DNA from: Lineus longissimus
Taxonomy: Eukaryota; Nemertea; Pilidiophora; Heteronemertea; Lineidae
Direction of reading: 5' to 3'
DNA length: 64,000 bases
Assembly: GCF_910592395.1 (NCBI RefSeq)
Contig: NC_088326.1
Span: forward strand, 4,901,001-4,965,000
In this document: positions 43,670 through 54,532 of the stretch, in pieces
Layout of the letters: each line of letters begins with the position of its first letter
How positions within the stretch are numbered: position 1 is the stretch's first letter
Notes under the pieces: generated by a model
The model's input: only the letters and a program-made list of their open reading frames with translations
The model's database searches: none
What the model was told of the DNA's origin: nothing
Program-made: the position numbers and the translations under genes

Positions 43670-43675
43670 AACATC

Positions 43676-44690
43676 TGCGCAATAGCCAAAGAAAACTTCG
43701 TTTTCTTTCCCAAATCAATCAAATTTCTAGTTGCCAAAACGCCATCAATTTACATCTACTACACCCTGTACACAACATTTTCGACTAACAAACAGTATCT
43801 ATTGCAAAACATGTAAGCCTACATTTAATTGAATTCATATGACATATGTTGCATATCAGAAGCATGTATCACACCCCATTGTTTGTCAATCGGTTTCCGC
43901 TAGCGTTTTCGCGTTGAAGAGTTTGCTCGGAGGTGTAAAACGATTAACAAACAATAGAGTCATTATGTAAAATGATTCATGGCTGCAATAACTGTCATGG
44001 CTATAATGTCAACCAGTGGACTAAGTTCAACTGACACCTTTGAATGATGGAACCTTAAAGGTTGACACTTTTGCTGACCTTACGTTATGGAGGTTACAGT
44101 GTATCATTGGTTTACCAAAATGAAATGGACTGTCCCAAGTCTCTCCAATGTAAAACTGTACAACACATATCAGTGGTAACGACTGAGTTGACACATGTGT
44201 GTAGGCCTATGTATTGATTATACATGTTACTGGGTTGTATTGGTGACATGCATTGGTGACATGTGAGTAAGAGAAAAACTGATTTCCGAAAACACACTAC
44301 TTTCCAGGTAAAATTATTATTAGGAAACCTTATGTCCGGACTTTACAGGTAAATAAATAATGAATATCTATTGTGTACAATACAGAGCATTCAAGTCAAA
44401 TACGGTAAAATAACCTGCCATAAACCGCCAATGGACATGGCTATGTTACAGTTAAATTTAGAAGATGTAGGAACAAGAATCCGTGCCATACCTGTCGATC
44501 GACGGACAAGAAAATGCAAAATCCGTTGATCGACGGATAGGGTTACTTTTGGTATAATAACATTAGATGGTGATACCCAAGCTCAATAAATGCAAGCTCT
44601 GCCCTGGCATTAGCGAGGCAGACATTAGTTCGTGTCGCGAGGCATCTTGGGTTAATATGATCAGCAGAATGGGCGGGCAGGAAGGCCACG
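43676..44690. other. Intergenic, no gene recognised
   Basis: It holds the palindromic 'GTCGATCGAC'/'GTTGATCGAC' near 44490-44540 and a decayed upstream part of the DIRS-like recombinase near its right end. Confidence 0.4.
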
Positions 44691-45375
44691 CTTAAGGTGC
44701 TCATGAGGCATCCTTTTGAACACATGTCTATTTCATCCATGAAATATCTAACACTCAAAACGGTCTTTCTAGTAGCCTTAGCTTCCGCCCAAACGGAGAT
44801 CAGAGCTCCATGCACTTTCTTTTAAGAAGCTGGCTTTTAGAAAGGGAGGGGAGGTTATCCTGGCTTTCATACCAGACTTTCTGGCGAAGAACCAGGGACC
44901 GGCCGCCTCTCGGCCCCCGGGTACTATTCCCGCTCTGTCAAGAACGATCTCTGATGATCTTCCTGACAGAACTTTATGTCCCGTCAGGGCCCTAAAGTTC
45001 TACATAAATAGGACAAAACCTCCCGGTATCCGCCAGGGGAGAGAGCGTTTGTTTTTGTCCTATAAGGAGGGAAATAAACGAGAGATGGCGGCCGCCACTA
45101 TTTCAAGGTGGATTGTGGAGACTATTCGTCTTTCCTACAACACCTTGAAGACTTCCTCTGATCTTCGTGCGCTAGCTAACATCTCAGCGCACGAAGTTAG
45201 AGCACAAGCCACCTCCTGGGCTAACTACCGAGGAGTTGCTCTTCAAGAAGACGTTTCCGCTGCATGTTGGAGTAATCACTCCAAATTCTCTCGTTTCTAC
45301 CTAAGAGACGTTTCTTCCCTCGTAGATGGCATGCACGCAATCGGCCCGATTGTATCTGCACGGCATGTTGTTTGA
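44690..45375 (+). pseudogene. DIRS-like tyrosine recombinase, 3' part
   Basis: Frames from about 44690 to 44823 ('FLVALASAQTEIRAPCTFF') and from 44822 to 45375 form one broken gene. The second, clean part contains 'PDRTLCPVRALKFYINRTK', 'LFLSYKEGNKREMAAATISR', the H-x-x-R box in 'ISAHEVRAQATSWA' and the catalytic-tyrosine region 'SKFSRFYLRDV'. This is the order of the tyrosine recombinase of DIRS-type retrotransposons, which integrate without target duplication. The upstream reverse transcriptase/RNase H was not found, so the element is 5'-truncated. A stop or frame change lies at 44822. Confidence 0.75.
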
Positions 45376-45810
45376 TCCTGGCTAGATCAAAAGAGGGGGG
45401 GGGTGAGCCCGATTGAAGAGTCAAACGCGCATCTTGCGCCACTTTTGATATGCCCTATCTTCAACAATCCAGGCAACCCCTAGTAGACTTGAAAGGACGC
45501 AATTTCTTATCGTTGTTTAGCAATAACTCATTCTACACCCTTGAACATGCCGTACTTGCTCTAAGTTCTGTTGCCGGAAAGAAGATGGTTTTTATTACGC
45601 AATTCTAGCGCATTCCAGAGAATGGGTCTATTACTCTCTATAAATACGATTGTTACACCGAGATCAAAATACTGGTCACCCGGTTCTCCCCATTTCTTTT
45701 CCCTGGCGGTCCTCCTTAGCTACTATGCCAGTGGTGCCTCCTTAATGGAACAACAGCTCAGCCTTAGGCAAGTCCTCGTTTCCCACCTCCAATAAGTTTC
45801 TGAAATTTGA

Positions 45811-46155
45811 TGCAAAAGTGTTCCATAGGTAAGTTTGAATGACACAAAATGCCCATTTCCTTACAAGAAATGGCCATTTTGTTAGTTCATACTTACCTAT
45901 GGAACACGGCCCTCCCGCAAACGGGACATACTCCTTGTTAACGCTCAAGAGTAAGACTGAATATGGCGGCATGAGATCGGCGCGATCTCGCGGGATTGGT
46001 CAGGGCGCCACCTGGCGGCCGAGCTGTTAACTCAGTTCTCTCTTTATAAAATTAATGGGATACTCTTGTGTTTGAGCCCAAATAGAGTAATATGCAAAAG
46101 TGTTCCATAGGTAAGTATGAACTAACAAAATGGCCATTTGTAAGGAAATGGGCAG
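45811..46155. repeat. DIRS-type terminal and internal complementary repeats
   Basis: The block GTGTTCCATAGGTAAGT with 'GAACTAACAAAATGGCCATT' occurs forward at 45818-45862 (diverged) and 46099-46145, and reversed at 45865-45906. Split and inverted repeats beside a tyrosine-recombinase gene are typical of DIRS elements. Confidence 0.65.
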
Positions 46156-46689
46156 CTTTAATCACTGTCCCGCAAAATTGCGTTTTGTCGTCAGTCAGAT
46201 CAGCGTATTCAGACCTGAACCTTTCGTCACAATGTGCGCTTTAGACACATGTTATCATGTTTTACAGGGATGTTCGACAGCTGCTGCATTTCAACGTTTC
46301 GGTGACCACATAACAAATGACCGAGAGAGAGGAGAGGAGCTACTTTTATATATAGAACCAAACAAACACCACGTACCTCCCATCCAACATCAGTGCTCAC
46401 ATGCGCGGTCATCAGAAGAACAAGTCGGTTCTCGTATTTCATTCTTTTTCACGGTAATACTTATATAACTAAAAATAAAAATATATAAACAGTATGTAGC
46501 AATTGGTTTACAAAAAAATCAGTGTGTCTGTTAAGTTTTTACTCGCTATAATCAATGTGGGCTAAAAAAATCATACCCCTTGGACTTGGTCCTCGCCTGG
46601 CACTATGCAACTTGTATATTGTCCCTGATGTAAAGCGGACGACAATTACTGCATGGCTGTTTGGCTTAGGCAGGCTGGGCCATGTTCAC
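46156..46689. other. Intergenic, no gene recognised
   Basis: The 112-codon frame at 46130-46468 has no motif. Confidence 0.35.
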
Positions 46690-47035
46690 TGGAATTAGTT
46701 TATCACAACCAACATTCACTTCAAAGGAAATGATGTAAAGTTCCAGACTGTTTCTGGTTGTGACCATGCATCTACTGGGCAGGTGTGTCTCAAACTGATG
46801 TTCAAAGGATTTGGTGTAAAGGTCCATACTTCCTTAACTGTTTGCCCCAAGGTTGTGACCATGCATCGGCTGAACTGTTTTTTTCACAACCTGCACTTCC
46901 AAGGAATTGATACAAAGGTCTAGACTGCATTTTCGAGTTGTCTAGGGTGAGACCATGCATCTAATGGACTGGTTTGTCTCAAGCTGAACTTCAACGGGTT
47001 CGATGTAAAGGTCCAGACTGCAGTAACTGGTTGTA
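46690..47035. repeat. Degenerate ~90-bp tandem repeat, 4 units
   Basis: Each unit has 'AAGGAATTGATGTAAAGGTC'-like and 'GGTTGTGACCATGCATC'-like blocks with heavy divergence. Confidence 0.7.
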
Positions 47036-47219
47036 TACTGGGTTGCGACGGTTGAAGGATCCATTGAAACTAGTAAGATTTACTCTCTGTAACAACCTTC
47101 AACTTGTAATCACACTGATTTCATGAAGTTATATGTGCAATCAGATGGACTGAACAAACCTCCTCTTTTTCTTTTGATTTTGCAAGCGGCCAACTTGGAA
47201 ACCATGTTTAGCTCAGTTT

Positions 47220-48150
47220 TGTGACGGAGTATTCATATAGGTCTCTGTGATGAATGGCATCACATGCCTTTGTGTTAGGCCTTAGTTGTTGGCCTTATTA
47301 GTTTTATTTAGTCATAATATGTCCCTGGTTAGGCTGAATGTGTAACTGGTATTTCAGTCATATTATTACATGTTAATTTAGACCTTTGGCTTGAGTGTGT
47401 TGAATAGGACTTTGGTAACTTCAGGACGTCGTGTGATTACTCATTGACATAGACTTATATAACTCTTGGATTCATTAGTTGGAGCTGGACTGGGTGTGAG
47501 CCGTTCCTGGCTGGCCTCTGCAGGGAGAAGTTGTGCACTGTAGGTGCCGAACTCAATTCCGTTTGACCAACGTGGTCTTCATTCCTGGTGGAATGTGAAC
47601 CGGCTGTGTGTCGGACAGTCGTGATGTTATCACCTGTTTATTTGCGTCCAGTCACGGGTTGGAGCGCCTTGGCATGGCTGCCATCGTGTCGGTGAACTGT
47701 GAGTTGGCTTTGTGGCCAAGGTGTCGCCAGACTGTTGATTTGTGAACCAGCTACGTGCTTGGTGGCTACTGGAGTAGCCTTGGACCGACTGCGTGTCGGG
47801 ATGGAAACTTTTGTGTCGTGTGTTGTCGTGTGGTGACGGGAGAGGAGTTCGGAGAGACGTGAGCTACGTGTGTTACGTGTCGGGAGACCGGTGGCAGGTG
47901 GAGGAGCTGTTGTGGGGAAGTGACCGCACCCAGGGAATGGAGCCCGGATCGAGTGGAGGGAACATTTGAACTTTGGTAACGTGTGAACAGACTTTTAGTT
48001 GTTGAATTTGAGCGATGAAATGTTAATTTTGTTAATATATTTTTCTTGTTTTTCTTCATTTTTAATACATGTAAATAATTAAACATTCAGCAGTCTTTTT
48101 CTAATTTGTGACCAGGCCCGTGCAATTGCCTAAATCCCCGCTCCGTCACA
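47220..48150. mobile_element. Solo LTR (931 bp)
   Basis: It starts TGTGACGGAG and ends CTCCGTCACA, a perfect 10-bp terminal inverted repeat with TG...CA, typical of Gypsy/BEL LTRs. No internal region is next to it. Flanking bases GTTTT (left) and GTCTT (right) may be a degenerated 5-bp duplication. It lies exactly at the start of the dispersed repeat copy that follows, i.e. inserted into it. Confidence 0.75.
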
Positions 48151-48910
48151 GTCTTGTTAGGGAGTTTTTCCCAAATGTACGCGATGATGACATGCCCCAT
48201 TAAAGCGAACTGGAACCGCCAAGCCAGTTCGTATGACCTCGTTTTCATTTCCCGCGTATCGGGTGAACAGAACGAGGCATGAATGAAACAATGCGTTTCC
48301 ATAGTGAATTCATGAGGACAACCCATTTGTGTCGTATATCACTGGAAACGCCCGATTCCCCTGATTCTGCATGATGTTAAATCCGGCATTTTATTTCTTT
48401 AAATAAATCATAAGCGTCACATTTGCTCCTAGCTCTGTTCACCAGCCCAAATAGCAATATTGCCAATAATTGGGCCGGACAATCACGAAAAACCCCAAAT
48501 ATTATACATTTCTTCCTGAATAATTCTTACAGTGACCATGAAAGACAGTTGCTTACGCTACACAAAAATCAAAAAAAAATCGAAGGTCAACCATTGAAAT
48601 TTTGAGATATGTTGAATTTTGCACAAATCAGCGAAAAATGCACCAACTGGCACTGGACGGCATTTCAACACGGGGCCAACGCACATCCCAAGTTCAGTGT
48701 ACACATACGTCGGCAACAACAGTAAATGCGTAGTTCCTTGTTAGCCGCCTATTGAGTAGCGCTCTAGGTTTCAGAAACTCCAAAAAAGCATGTCTTTGCC
48801 AAAACAACTGCTAAGTCAACACTGACATACTGTGAGGACCGAGAAATCAATGATTTTAGGAACTACGGCCGCGCATGAATAAAAAAAAGTCCCTAATGAG
48901 ACCATAAACT
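48151..48910. repeat. Dispersed ~650-bp repeat, copy 2
   Basis: Collinear with 21971-22625. It carries ~90 extra bases near 48190-48285 and ends with the shared 'CCCTAATGAGACC'. Confidence 0.85.
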
Positions 48911-49400
48911 GCCCCAGGGAAGAAAGCTGCACTACCACACAACTACCTCTAAGATCGCAAAATTGACATCAATGACCAAAACGGTTCCCCCCATAACCAC
49001 TGCAAATGACATGCAATAAATTACCCGATGTGAGCACATGGTCCCTGGACCATTTCATTACCACTTTTCACCCCTTTCACAAGGCAACTTGAATAATGAT
49101 TTCTCCTTGAAACTTTGCAGATGAATTCATTGCTCTGTCCTCTTTCCAACGGTACCAACTGCTTATGGGTGAGATAAACCAAATCCCTAGGGCAAAGCGA
49201 TCAAAAACAAGGCCATTGCACCTTTGAAATCAGCCTGTTTCCTCTGCTAGTATCCGCTGTTTGGCGTATTTCCCCTCAATTCAAGTCAAACATGCATGTA
49301 CAGCTGCCTTCATGACAGCTAGATCAATCTATGAATAGCACAGCCAGTGACAAAGTAGTTCATCATCCAGGTTTGATTGTTTGTTTTGGCCGAGGCTGGC
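48911..49400. other. Intergenic, no feature recognised
   Basis: No motif or repeat is seen. The left limit of Polinton copy C must lie near its right end. Confidence 0.35.
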
Positions 49401-49990
49401 ACGAAATTCAAATGGAAAACCATTACCCCAAGTCGAAAAAAGTTATGTTAATTATGCACCACGTATTTATGTTGAAAATAATAAACTTTATTATCAATTA
49501 CCTGATGAAAAGAAACTCTCTAGTTTTACTGAAGATCAAATAAACTCTAAAATGAAAGAAATAAAAACACTAAAAGGTGAAAAAAGGCAATTCCTTTAAC
49601 CTATGGTATTAAAGGCAAGTTCTATGCTGAAAGTACAATATCACAAGATTTGGGTGTAACTTTTGCTAACAAGATTAAAGAAATGATTCAATCAGATTTA
49701 AGACCATAATTATGTTCCGGGTGAAACAACAGTGCCTATGGACGGTAGTAGAAGGGCAAGAAGACCTCAGTTATTATCAAAAGAAACACAAACAGTAATC
49801 GATGAGGTTATTAAATCACCCAAACTAATAGATAGGTTGATTGATGCAACTGATGATGAACTTAAAGAATTAGGCTTCACGGATAAAGTAATGAGAGAAG
49901 TTAGAGCATTAAAAAAGGCTGAAACTGAAAGAACACAGCTCTTATATAAAAACACAACTTGTTCTCTTCACACCTGGACTCTGAATCATT
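49400..49990 (+). pseudogene. Polinton copy C: relic of structural gene
   Basis: Broken frames read 'SYVNYAPRIYVENNKLYYQL', 'KGEKRQF', and then from 49732 an 86-codon frame with 'LIDRLIDATDDELKELGF' and 'VMREVRALKKAE'. The last part resembles, in spacing and residues, the region 'LIDTLMETTDQELVKEFGEE' of the 40011-41710 gene of copy A. It precedes a capsid relic, as that gene does in copy A. The assignment is moderate. Stops at 49599 and near 49710 break it. Confidence 0.5.
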
Positions 49991-50397
49991 GAAATGACGC
50001 AAGTCACAAATCACAACAAACCCACATGTTTGATTGTTGACAAATACCATATTTGGGTAATGACATCACCAATCTAGTTATAATACTGTAAACTGGCTTC
50101 TGATTGGTTGTTAAGATCGCTAGGCAAATACCACAATGCATTATCCAAGATGGTTGCTCTTTAGCAGACAACCAAGGTAAACATCATTAAAACCTGCATT
50201 TTCTAACAGAATCCAATCAGTTAAATACATGTACTTAATTACTAGTTTAACTGATAAATAAACACATATAGCTAATATATATTACAGTATATCGCTCCTA
50301 TTCCACTACACGAGATTAGCCAATCAGCGTTTTCGAAAAATCGGGTCTATTACCTCTTAATACGGTGACTCATGATTTTACATTAATAATAAATAGA
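49991..50397. other. Spacer in copy C, no gene recognised
   Basis: A/T-rich with no frame. It may be an insertion within the element, since the corresponding spacer in copy A is only ~55 bp. Confidence 0.4.
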
Positions 50398-51658
50398 ATG
50401 GCAACAGGATATTCATTAGACACTGATAAGAGTACATAAGATTCCACTTGGTTTGAAGGCTAATAGACAACATCACATTATCACTCATAACCCATCTTCT
50501 GCTAATCCCAAAGAAACACTGTGTGTTAGACTACCGACATTGAGAGAGAATACATTCTTTGTACCAAAATATCTTTATCTTTCTGCTGATGTCACCATTT
50601 CAGGGGATTCCAAAAACAGTGTGGTTAATAACCTCGGGAGAAACTTGTTATCAAAGATGGTAATTAAGTGGAAAACAGAACAGATATTTGATCTCAACGA
50701 ATACAGTCATTATTTAACATTTAAAGATTTGTGGTTAACAGAAGAGGAACGAAACGATAGGGTGTTTCAAGGTATTCAATCAGACAATCTAGGGAAGTAA
50801 AGATCTGGTGTATCTGAAGCTAATGTTAGTGGTGAAACTAGTGATTTAAAGACACTTAAGAAAGTGTTCGGTACTAAATACAAGATACCATTAGATTTTG
50901 AACTGTTCCACAACCATGCTCCATTTTACAAGTTTCCAATTTCCGAGGATGTGATTATTGAGATTACATAAGCACCCAAGGAGGAAATAATAGTAACAGA
51001 TAACACTTTAGCTATGAATTACAAACTTGAAAATATATCTGTTTTGACTACAACACAGAATCTAACAAGATGATTGCAAGCCAACTTAGTATCAGATACA
51101 ACTCTGAATTTTCAATATTTTACGATTGGGTTGATCATTTCAAGACAGTCAATGTTACTTCAAATGAAACATTAATAAACGAGAACATTAATTTTCCAAG
51201 GATGTCAATTAAAGGCATATTGCTTCTATTCGTGTCTGATTATGCCGATGGATCTAGAGTTTCTGAGATGTTCGAAATCCCAAATGTCATTAAAGTACAG
51301 ATAACAATAGAGGGTGTTTCTAATCAGGTGTTCCCAGAAGGAATGAGAATGATGGATCAATGGGATGAGATCAAAACACACTTCATGTCTGATGATTTAA
51401 TGAAAACTCATGACTGTTACATGACAATGAAGAAGTATTACGGTAACTTGAGATCACTATGTGTTGTGGTTGGACTTGAGAACCACAGAAGACAATAGTC
51501 TACACGGTTCAGGTAAGAAGCTTCAAAACACAAAGGATGGAATACAGTTATCAATAACAAAAGAAACAGGAAATGGGCCATACAAAATGAACATATTCGT
51601 TGTTTCTGATGCCCAGGTAAACATAAGTAACTATCAAATAGCATCTTTACAGCATTAG
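50398..51658 (+). pseudogene. Major capsid candidate, copy C, broken
   Basis: The start context is AAATAGAATGG. The sequence follows copy B's 58210-59466 throughout, e.g. 'RENTFFVPKYLYLSADVTIS', 'EEERNDRVFQGIQSDN' and 'NQVFPEGMRMMDQWDEIKTH', and ends at TAG 51656-51658. A frame change near 50430, a TAA at 50798-50800, a stop near 50971, and frame changes near 51050 and 51440-51470 destroy it. Confidence 0.75.
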
Positions 51659-51717
51659 GACTATGACCTTAGCAACAAAGTTGTATTAGGACTTCTGTGA
51701 TTTTTCCATCTTAATAA

Positions 51718-51943
51718 ATGGATACCCCAGAAAAAAGAAAGACGTAATCAACACTCTGTATCAAAGTGTACTATTAGCAACAACAACTATTGGTTATGCT
51801 TACTTACTTAGAAGGATTCTAAGAATTAACATTGGTTCATCAAGTCATGCAAACCTAGAAGAGATTCTTAAACTGGGTGGAACTGTAGCTTGGAAGAGTA
51901 CCTTTATGATCAAGGTATCTTACCCAGAAACATAATGAAGTAA
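51718..51943 (+). pseudogene. 78-aa membrane protein, copy C, broken
   Basis: Start in AATAAATGG. It matches copies A and B ('INTLYQSVLLATTTIGYAYL'), with a frame change in its first 10 codons and a small deletion near 51890. It ends with the conserved end before TAA 51941-51943. Confidence 0.7.
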
Positions 51944-51965
51944 CTTTTACATTAAGTTGAATAAA

Positions 51966-52391
51966 ATGAAAACTGTGTTAAACATTGATTCTAGCGAATA
52001 CCTAGAACAGAGTTCAAGTGATTTAGTTATTAATCTCAACAACGAAATTCAGACTGCATCTAGTATTAGTTTGACTTATGCAGGAATACCTTGTTCCTTT
52101 CAAAACATAAGTGAAGCTAGGAAGAATAACAAAATCAAGATAAGAGATAAATACATGACACGTATTACGATACCTGATGGTCTTTATGACCTAGAAAAAT
52201 TTTCAAAAGCATTTTCATAACAATTGAAAGAAAACGTCTTAAGTAGAAATGCTGTTAGATTTGATTTAGAAGAACCCACTGGTAAGACTATCGTACACTT
52301 ACTTAAGAGAAGAAATGAGAATAGCTATCAAATTATGTTTATGGATAAAAGCAATGAACTGTTTGGTTTTAAACATTCCGAATGGAATGGA
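51966..52391 (+). pseudogene. Minor capsid, copy C, 5' half, fused to integrase relic
   Basis: The frame begins MKTVLNIDSSEYLEQSSSDL, followed by 'ASSISLTYAGIPCSFQNIS' and 'ITIPDGLYDLEKFSKAF', with a TAA at 52218-52220. Homology continues to 'SNELFGFKHSEW' near 52380 and then passes without a gap into integrase sequence ('FGDPKYKVGDSVRISKYKS'). A deletion of the rest of this gene, the 152-aa gene, the ATPase and most of the integrase explains it. Confidence 0.75.
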
Positions 52392-52753
52392 ATTTGGTGA
52401 TCCAAAGTACAAAGTAGGTGACAGTGTAAGAATTTCAAAGTACAAGTCCATTTTCGATAAAGGCTACCTACCAAACTTCACTGAGGAAGTATTCCAAATC
52501 AAACAGATCTTCTTCACTCATTGTCTACAAGATTGAAGATTTACTCAAGGAGGAAATTCAAGGATATTTCTATGAAGAGGAATTGAGCTATGTTCCTAAT
52601 CATGACCAACTAGAGTACAATATAGAGAAGATATTAAGATACAGGACCAGTAAAGGCAAGAAATACGGATTAGTGAAGTGGAAGGGTTATAGTGATAAAT
52701 TCAATGAATGGTTGCCAGTTGCAGAAATTAAGTCTCTAAAGTTAAAGCTTTAG
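52392..52753 (+). pseudogene. Integrase C-terminal fragment, copy C
   Basis: It retains the SH3-like region and the chromodomain ('KYGLVKWKGYSDKFNEWLP'), with a frame change near 52520 and ending TAG 52751-52753. The DDE core is absent. Confidence 0.8.
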
Positions 52754-52825
52754 GGAGTAAATTGAAAGCTTTATGGAGTAAAGTAAAAGGTTAATTAAAT
52801 TGTTTTCTATTCAATCAAGCAGGAA

Positions 52826-53160
52826 ATGGAAGGACAAATATTTAACAATAATTATGGTACGATCAATGTTAATCAGTATCAACCAGTAGTTTCAATACCC
52901 AAGTTTAAATGTGTTAAATGCTATGTAAAAAAACCTGAAAGTGATTTTGAAAAGAATAAACGTAATAAATTCCTGGATTAGTGTAAAGAATGTGTTACGT
53001 TAACCAAAAAATGCAATAAATGTTATGAAGTTAAATGACTGAGTGATGGTGAGTTCGCTAAAGATAGAAATAGAGGTAGCTGTAGATCATGTTGGAACTC
53101 TGGCTACAAATGTTATCTTAATAAGAGTAGTAATAGAGACAGTCATAAAACAGGTAAAGA
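52826..53160 (+). pseudogene. HNH-like gene, copy C, 5' part
   Basis: It reads MEGQIFNNNYGTINVNQ, then 'CVKCYVKKPESDFEKNKRNK', a TAG (52979-52981), 'CNKCYEVK', a TGA, and 'LSDGEFAKDRNRGSCRSCWN'. Homology ends near 53150, where unrelated DNA begins. Confidence 0.7.
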
Positions 53161-54084
53161 TAAAACAGAACAGGTAAAGATGAAACAGCATGCTTCATGC
53201 TAAACTGGACATTGCATGATAGGCAGTATATCCACACCTGATGCATTGCAATTTTTTTAGCTTAAGTTGAAATTGGACGGATAGTTCTGACCTGGCTACA
53301 GGGAGTCTGTGTCAGTAAGTAGGCCACGCAATAGCATACATTATATAGGCCGCAGGGATGTGTACTATTTTCAAGTTAGGTCGAGATAGAGGCAAGGCTC
53401 CTCTCCTAAGAGTAAGAGTGGGGGTGGTCAAATTCGGATGGATGACAGTGAGCCCAGGGTAATCTAGTTGTACCCCATTCTGTCCCACCGCTTTGCACAC
53501 GATCGCTCTTCGCAGGGCGGAACAATATTGTTTAAAGCCTTCAAGGCCCCTACGTCATTATTGTTTACAGGCCTAACTTGAAAAGCAAGGTACATGTTTT
53601 AACCAGTCTGATTAAAAACTATGAAAAAAAAGAAATGTTTTTTTCACATAGGCCTACTATAAACAAACAGTCCGAAAAAGCAGTTACATCCTGCACCATG
53701 ATCAACTATAATATTGCAATATAGAAACAAGCATCAGACAGGACCAATCAGGTCTTCATCTGAAGCATTGCCATTAGGCCTACATTGAGTACACTCTGAT
53801 TTTGTCAGATGATGTGCCACTTACAGGCAGGAGTAACGATAACAAATTCCGTAACACCTGCTGTGGTAGGTCAGCCAGACATGCCATAGGCTAGATTGCG
53901 CTAATCTCTGATCACGCCTGATTACCCTAATAACAACATCATCGGGCAATTCAAAGAGAAACTCCAACCTCACGGCCTCAATGCATTTGCCTTTGCAACC
54001 TGAGGTTCGCTTTTTGACCTTCGCTAACGGGATCTGGCTGTAATGACCTTATAAGATATGGCTTTTAAACAACGAAATGTGTTT
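53161..54084. other. Unidentified insertion inside HNH-like relic
   Basis: About 0.9 kb with 'TAGGCCTAC'-type host-like sequence and no coding motif. It separates the two halves of the HNH-like relic, so it is an insertion (or insertion plus deletion). No terminal repeats or duplication were recognised. Confidence 0.5.
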
Positions 54085-54223
54085 AAATGGAATAAACATT
54101 GAAAGTGTTAATTTAGTGGTTGAATTAAGTAACAGGATTCTAAGTAATAGTACTCAAGATAATTTATGTACACCAGAAGACCTAGAAAGAACCTTCAGAT
54201 CAAAGTATCATTTATCTAAATAA
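54085..54223 (+). pseudogene. HNH-like gene, copy C, 3' end
   Basis: The residual frame 'NGINIESVNLVVELSNRILS' and 'CTPEDLERTFRSKYHLSK' parallels the end of the copy A gene ('NGLNQQEAVNFIMELN', 'PTPEDLRHKFQ'). Its stop TAA (54221-54223) directly abuts the next gene's ATG. Confidence 0.65.
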
Positions 54224-54426
54224 ATGACTAGAACTTGGGGATACACTAAAAGACCAAAGAATTGGAAAGTAGATTAGAGCAGTTTTACAAAGAGCGAGAG
54301 GAACTAGAAAAGAAAGATGAAATATCAAATCATGAATTATCAAATAATAATAAACCAGTAGTAGCCCCAATTGTTGATATCAAACCCATTGTGACTAAAC
54401 CACCTGTTGCCCCTGCTGTGATTTAA
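54224..54426 (+). pseudogene. WGYTKRP small protein, copy C, frameshifted
   Basis: It opens MTRTWGYTKRPKNW. A frame change near 54268 leads to 'LEQFYKEREELEKKDEISNH' and a Pro/Val tail 'KPVVAPIVDIKPIVTKPPVA', ending TAA 54424-54426. It confirms 35047-35259 as a conserved gene. Confidence 0.7.
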
Positions 54427-54532
54427 CACACGGAGGGCACGACTGGTTCTAGATCAATTAGATTAATGACTAGATTATACTAGATCAATTAGACTAATGC
54501 TGCTGTTGATTCTAGTTTTTCGCATTAATTAA
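54427..54532. repeat. Short duplicated spacer
   Basis: The block 'CTAGATCAATTAGA(T/C)TAATG' occurs twice in tandem. Confidence 0.6.

Noticed and set aside
47220-48150. Full LTR retrotransposon
   Set aside because: Only one TG...CA unit is present and no gag-pol sequence lies nearby, so it is a solo LTR.
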